Origin: Planctomycetota bacterium
Lineage (GTDB): Bacteria > Planctomycetota > Phycisphaerae > Phycisphaerales > UBA1924
NCBI GenBank assembly: GCA_024280755.1
Contig: JAJRPN010000006.1
Location: forward strand, 62,001-126,000
Reading direction: 5' to 3'
Length of the DNA: 64,000 nucleotides
The notes under the pieces were generated by a model, which was given only the letters and a program-made list of their open reading frames with translations, did not search any database and was not told where the DNA came from. The position numbers were made by a program, and so were the translations under genes. Of this stretch, positions 60,445 to 64,000 are shown piece after piece; position 1 is the stretch's first letter, and each line of letters starts with the position of its first letter.

Positions 60445-62120
60445 GTATTGAGTCACTGATGATTATCATTCTGATCGTTGCTCCGATTGTCGCTGCCCTG
60501 CGGATTGCACTCTCGAAGAATCCAAACACTGGGTTTTGGACAGCGATGTGTACCAGTGCGATCATGTTTGGGCCAGCACTCAAACTCCTCGACAGCTTTA
60601 ATTTTTCTCACGGCGCATCAGCCCAGTTTGGCTATTCGATCCCTTGGGTTGAATCGCTCGGGCTCAACTTCTCGATCGGGATGGACTCCATCTCGCTCTT
60701 GCTGATCTTGCTCTCGGTATTGCTCGGGCCAATCGTGGTCGGGGCATCGAAGTCCGCGATTGTCAAAGACAAACGCATGTACTACGCATGGCTCATGGTG
60801 CTGCAAGGGGCAATGGTCGGCGTGTTTGCTGCACAAGATTTGCTCTTGTTCTACATCTGCTTCGAGTTTACGCTGTTGCCGATGTTCGTATTGATTCGTA
60901 AGTTCGGCTCGACCAATCGCGTCGCGGCTTCGATCAAGTTCTTCCTCTATACCTTCACCGGGTCGATGCTCACGCTCGCTGCGATGGTCTATGTCGTTTG
61001 GTTCGTCGCTCAGCCCGATCAGTTCGGATCGTGGACGCTCGATATCCCGACCCTGACCAAATATGCCTGGCATATGTCGCTTGGTGAGCAGAGCTGGGTC
61101 TTGCTTGGGTTGCTCGCCGGGTTTGCCGTCAAGGTGCCTTTGTTCCCATTCCATACCTGGTTGCCTTTGGCGCATACCGAAGCACCAACTGCGGGTTCGG
61201 TGGTCTTGGCTGCGGTGTTGCTCAAACTCGGAACCTACGGCATCTACCGCTTTGCGATCCCATTGGCGCCAACCGCTTTCTTTGAATACGCGCCCCATAT
61301 CGCGGTGCTTTCGATTATCGGGATCATCTATGCAGGTCTGATCTGCTGGGTGCAGACGGATATCAAGAAACTCGTTGCATATTCATCGGTGTCTCACCTT
61401 GGATTCGCGGTCCTCGGGCTTGCTGCTCTGAATGTGACGGGCTTTAGTGGTTCGATTTTGTATATGCTCAGCCACGGTCTTTCGACCGGCGGGTTGTTCC
61501 TGATGATCGGGTTCATGTACGAACGCTACCACACTCGCGACATGAATGTTGTTGGCGGGTTGGCTGCCAAGATGCCGATCTGGGCGACCTTCATGGTCTT
61601 CTTTGCGATGGCATCCGTTGGTTTGCCGGGTTTGAACGGGTTCCCTTCAGAAGTCTTGTGTCTCATCTCTGCGTTCCAGTCTGATGCTGCATGGACTCTC
61701 GCCGGCGAACCCGGTGCGTGGGGTTCATCACTCGGCCCTTGGTTCGCGGTCTTTGCCGGCACCGGCATGGTTATCGCGGCGATGTATCTGTTGTACATGG
61801 TCGGTAAAATCTGCTTCGGCCCGCTCAAAGAACCCGAAGATCACCACCCACATGAGACCCTCCCGACCGATTTGAACGCTCGCGAGATCGCCACCCTCGT
61901 GCCTTTGGCCCTCGGGTGTATCTACTTCGGTCTCCAACCAACGGTGTTGCTCGATACCGTAAACGATCAGGTCAACGCGACCGTGCGAATCGTCGAACAA
62001 GCCAACGGCTTGGAATCGAATCAGCCTCGCATCGAACACATGACTGATCATGCGACTGATCAAGCAAAGCCTGCCGATCATTCCGCTCCAACGAACCACG
62101 AAGGAGCCTCGCATGACTGA
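60441..62120 (+). CDS. nuoM: NADH-quinone oxidoreductase subunit M
   Basis: 559 residues, second antiporter-like subunit. LNFSIGMDSISLLLILLSVL, LLLFYICFEFTLLPMFVLI (key Glu), VPLFPFHTWLPLAHTEAPTA, GSVVLAAVLLKLGTYGIYRF and KKLVAYSSVSHLGFAVLGLA are typical. The C-terminal 60 residues are hydrophilic and His/Asp-rich. GGAGG precedes ATG at 60441; the frame upstream belongs to nuoL sequence in another frame. Overlaps nuoN by eight bases. Confidence 0.96.
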   Translation: MSIESLMIIILIVAPIVAALRIALSKNPNTGFWTAMCTSAIMFGPALKLLDSFNFSHGASAQFGYSIPWVESLGLNFSIGMDSISLLLILLSVLLGPIVVGASKSAIVKDKRMYYAWLMVLQGAMVGVFAAQDLLLFYICFEFTLLPMFVLIRKFGSTNRVAASIKFFLYTFTGSMLTLAAMVYVVWFVAQPDQFGSWTLDIPTLTKYAWHMSLGEQSWVLLGLLAGFAVKVPLFPFHTWLPLAHTEAPTAGSVVLAAVLLKLGTYGIYRFAIPLAPTAFFEYAPHIAVLSIIGIIYAGLICWVQTDIKKLVAYSSVSHLGFAVLGLAALNVTGFSGSILYMLSHGLSTGGLFLMIGFMYERYHTRDMNVVGGLAAKMPIWATFMVFFAMASVGLPGLNGFPSEVLCLISAFQSDAAWTLAGEPGAWGSSLGPWFAVFAGTGMVIAAMYLLYMVGKICFGPLKEPEDHHPHETLPTDLNAREIATLVPLALGCIYFGLQPTVLLDTVNDQVNATVRIVEQANGLESNQPRIEHMTDHATDQAKPADHSAPTNHEGASHD

Positions 62121-63756
62121 GAAGCTCGCCATCCTTTGGCCCGAAATCTTCCTCTTCATCGCCACCTGCTTGGTCATGATCACCGGGCAATGGCCATCGC
62201 GTGCCATCCGCGCGTTCACGCCTTGGATCTGTGCCGTCGCACTCTTCGCTGCATTCGGTGCTGCTATGAGTTCACCCGGCTCTGGCTCAGCACATGGCGG
62301 CATGTTCCCCGAGATCGTGCCTTACGCCAAGATGCTCATCGCCGCTGTCGGCATGCTGATCTTGTTGCTTCTTTCGGGCACGGTCGATCGAGAACTCGAA
62401 GCCGAAGTCGATGCGGGCAAACCATTCTCATCGATCCGCTCGAACCGAGGCGAGTTCTACGCCTTCTTCATGTTCTCGCTCACCGGGCTGATGCTCACCG
62501 CATCTGCCGACGATCTCATCTGGCTCTTTCTCGCTCTCGAACTGACCTCGTTGCCGACCTATATCATGGTCGCTATTTCGACCGAGCGCAAGAAGTCGCT
62601 CGAAGCCGCCGTGAAGTATTTCTTCCTTGGTGCGCTCGGCGCAGCCATCTTCCTCTACGGGTTCGCTTTGATCTATGGCGCGACCGGGTCGACCAACCTG
62701 AGCGAAATTGCTACTGTGTTTGCCACCCAAACAGCCAACGGCGGCATCTCGTCGTTGGGCATGATCGGATTGCTTATCGCCATCATCGGCATCGCGTTTA
62801 AAATCGCGGCTGTCCCGATGCACTTTTATACACCCGATGTGTACCAAGGTGCAGCCTCACCCGTCGCTGCGATGCTCGCGTTCGTCCCAAAGACCGCCGG
62901 CTTCTTGGCACTCATGTTCATCCTGGGCACCGTCGGCTGGAACGATGGAACTGCTGGAGGCGGACACCTCCCCGTCGCCATCGAAGCAACCCTCTGGATC
63001 ATGGCCGCATTGACCATGACCGTCGGCAACATCCTCGCACTTCTCCAAACATCTGTCAAACGAATCCTTGCCTACTCATCAATCGCGCACTCGGGCTACA
63101 TGCTCGTGGGTTTGATCGCTGGTCCTGGAATCATCGGCGGCCCGTTCTATCAGAACGGCCTCGCAGCCGTGCTGTTCTACCTGCTCACCTACGGCATCAT
63201 GACCGTCGGTGTGTTCGCCGTCCTCGCATCGCTCGAACACCGCAACGGCGATGAGGCAGACGATATGGACGACATCCGAGGCTTGTGCAAATCGCATCCA
63301 GTCCTCGGCTGGACACTCGTCATCTGTACCCTCTCGATGCTCGGGTTCCCGCCTTTGCTCGGGTTCTTGGGCAAGGTTGGTTTGTTCACTTCAGGCATCG
63401 CAGCCGGGCAATACGCACTCATCGTGATCCTCGGGATTAACTCAGCCATCGCCGCGTGCTACTACCTTCGTTTGGTGGCAGCAGCATATATAGATGACAA
63501 GGGCAAGGTCAGCTCGCCTGTTTATGCCAGCCCGTTTGCAACCCGCAAAATCGCAGGCGTGGTCTCCGCATTCTTCGTATTGTTCTTGCTTGTCTTCGCC
63601 CAGCCAATGATCAACGGTGCTTACAACGCATCGAAGTATGTCCCCGCGGTTGCAGGCGAAGTTGAGCACAACGATCACACAGATCGTCACACGCAATCAT
63701 CACCAGCCAAAGCCGACGAAGATGTCGCCTTGACTCATAAAGCCCTAATCGACTAA
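62113..63756 (+). CDS. nuoN: NADH-quinone oxidoreductase subunit N
   Basis: 547 residues, third antiporter-like subunit. MFSLTGLMLTASADDLIWLF, ALELTSLPTYIMVAISTERK, AVKYFFLGALGAAIFLYGFA, AAVPMHFYTPDVYQGAASPV, VKRILAYSSIAHSGYMLVGL and LSMLGFPPLLGFLGKVGLF are characteristic. ATG at 62113 follows AAGGAG. With NuoJKLM it completes most of the membrane arm; NuoA and NuoH are not here. The electron acceptor is expected to be menaquinone made through MqnE. Confidence 0.96.
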   Translation: MTEKLAILWPEIFLFIATCLVMITGQWPSRAIRAFTPWICAVALFAAFGAAMSSPGSGSAHGGMFPEIVPYAKMLIAAVGMLILLLLSGTVDRELEAEVDAGKPFSSIRSNRGEFYAFFMFSLTGLMLTASADDLIWLFLALELTSLPTYIMVAISTERKKSLEAAVKYFFLGALGAAIFLYGFALIYGATGSTNLSEIATVFATQTANGGISSLGMIGLLIAIIGIAFKIAAVPMHFYTPDVYQGAASPVAAMLAFVPKTAGFLALMFILGTVGWNDGTAGGGHLPVAIEATLWIMAALTMTVGNILALLQTSVKRILAYSSIAHSGYMLVGLIAGPGIIGGPFYQNGLAAVLFYLLTYGIMTVGVFAVLASLEHRNGDEADDMDDIRGLCKSHPVLGWTLVICTLSMLGFPPLLGFLGKVGLFTSGIAAGQYALIVILGINSAIAACYYLRLVAAAYIDDKGKVSSPVYASPFATRKIAGVVSAFFVLFLLVFAQPMINGAYNASKYVPAVAGEVEHNDHTDRHTQSSPAKADEDVALTHKALID

Positions 63757-63762
63757 TCAATA

Positions 63763-64000
63763 ATGAACGCCGCACTCTCAACAATCACGCTTGCGATGTC
63801 CGATGTGACCACTACGGTCGCCGATCTTTCATCTACTGATCCAGTAGTATTTTTCTCGACAGCGGGGTTGATGGCGTTGCTCACGCTCACTATCCTCGAG
63901 ATTGTCCTTGGCATTGATAATGTAGTCTTTATCGCGATCCTCGCCGATAAGCTTCCTAAAGAAAAACAAGCCAAGATCCGTAACATCGGCTTGCTCCTCG
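63763..64000 (+). CDS. TerC-family integral membrane protein, N-terminal part
   Basis: The first 79 codons are visible before the window ends. [35 protein letters not shown] and [11 protein letters not shown] match the opening of TerC/Alx-type proteins, where the acidic residues in EIVLGIDN are thought to bind a metal in the membrane. Family members are implicated in manganese export or metallation of exported proteins. It starts six bases after nuoN. Confidence 0.88.
   Translation, partial: MNAALSTITLAMSDVTTTVADLSSTDPVVFFSTAGLMALLTLTILEIVLGIDNVVFIAILADKLPKEKQAKIRNIGLLL

Overview
The window looks like chromosomal DNA of a planctomycete of the class Phycisphaerae. Pointers seen directly are two secreted proteins ending in paired EF-hand-like repeats closing in 'GGC' or 'GCP', a PEP-CTERM-type C-terminus, an isolated type II/IV pseudopilin, and several small membrane proteins with a zinc ribbon at one end. 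Gene order supports this: menaquinone synthesis is by the futalosine route (MqnE), and nuoJKLMN stands as a separate block. The lineage call is inference from these features.

Layout. 1-3.2 kb: end of lipoyl synthase and a Cache-HAMP-GGDEF-EAL cyclic-di-GMP enzyme. 3.2-8.8 kb: an S41 peptidase bracketed by two copies of a palindromic element, an aldose epimerase, and a very long coiled-coil protein with a Wzz-like membrane end. 8.9-18.5 kb: ECF sigma factor and anti-sigma factor, pseudopilin, secreted cyclophilin, outer-membrane barrels, tRNA-Ala(UGC), a PEP-CTERM protein, TrhO and a GAF/degenerate-GGDEF protein. 18.7-24.5 kb: fumarylacetoacetase, a DUF559 nuclease gene enclosed by inverted repeats, a PfkB kinase, RdgB and MqnE. 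24.5-31 kb: zinc-ribbon membrane proteins, a TerB/PH-like protein, a DUF481 barrel and DnaK. 31-44.9 kb: a second S41 peptidase, isocitrate dehydrogenase, Sua5/TsaC, a TolC-like protein, an SH3-like exported protein, a FIST protein, a three-gene minus-strand run (TolB-like propeller, CE7-type esterase, conserved protein), an RluA-type enzyme and a 59-residue zinc-ribbon protein. 45-53 kb: fRMsr, ribosomal protein S18, a DUF1573-rhodanese-DoxX/MauE operon, an M64 peptidase and a second dockerin-bearing protein, and Dus. 53-55 kb: a small AT-richer island with a lipoprotein of unknown function. 55-64 kb: PgpA and PgsA (phosphatidylglycerol synthesis), then nuoJKLMN and the start of a TerC-family gene.

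The most unusual content is repetitive DNA. Seven loci (near 3.2, 4.8, 20.1-20.8, 22.9, 31.1, 34.3 and 45.7 kb) carry one family of palindromic elements with distinct left and right arms. Within a locus the hairpin core of one arm is matched, or nearly matched, by the other arm, while cores differ between loci. One locus encloses a single DUF559 (Vsr-like, PD-(D/E)XK-fold) nuclease gene between its arms, which suggests an autonomous member with the others as non-autonomous relatives. A second, unrelated palindrome family has two copies: one between pgpA and pgsA, and one inserted exactly in frame inside mqnE, adding 25 residues. The two copies differ by compensating changes in their stems.

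Metabolically the window points to an aerobic or respiring heterotroph: lipoylated dehydrogenases, an isocitrate dehydrogenase predicted to use NAD+, menaquinone and Complex I, aromatic amino acid breakdown through fumarylacetoacetase, and many exported hydrolases.
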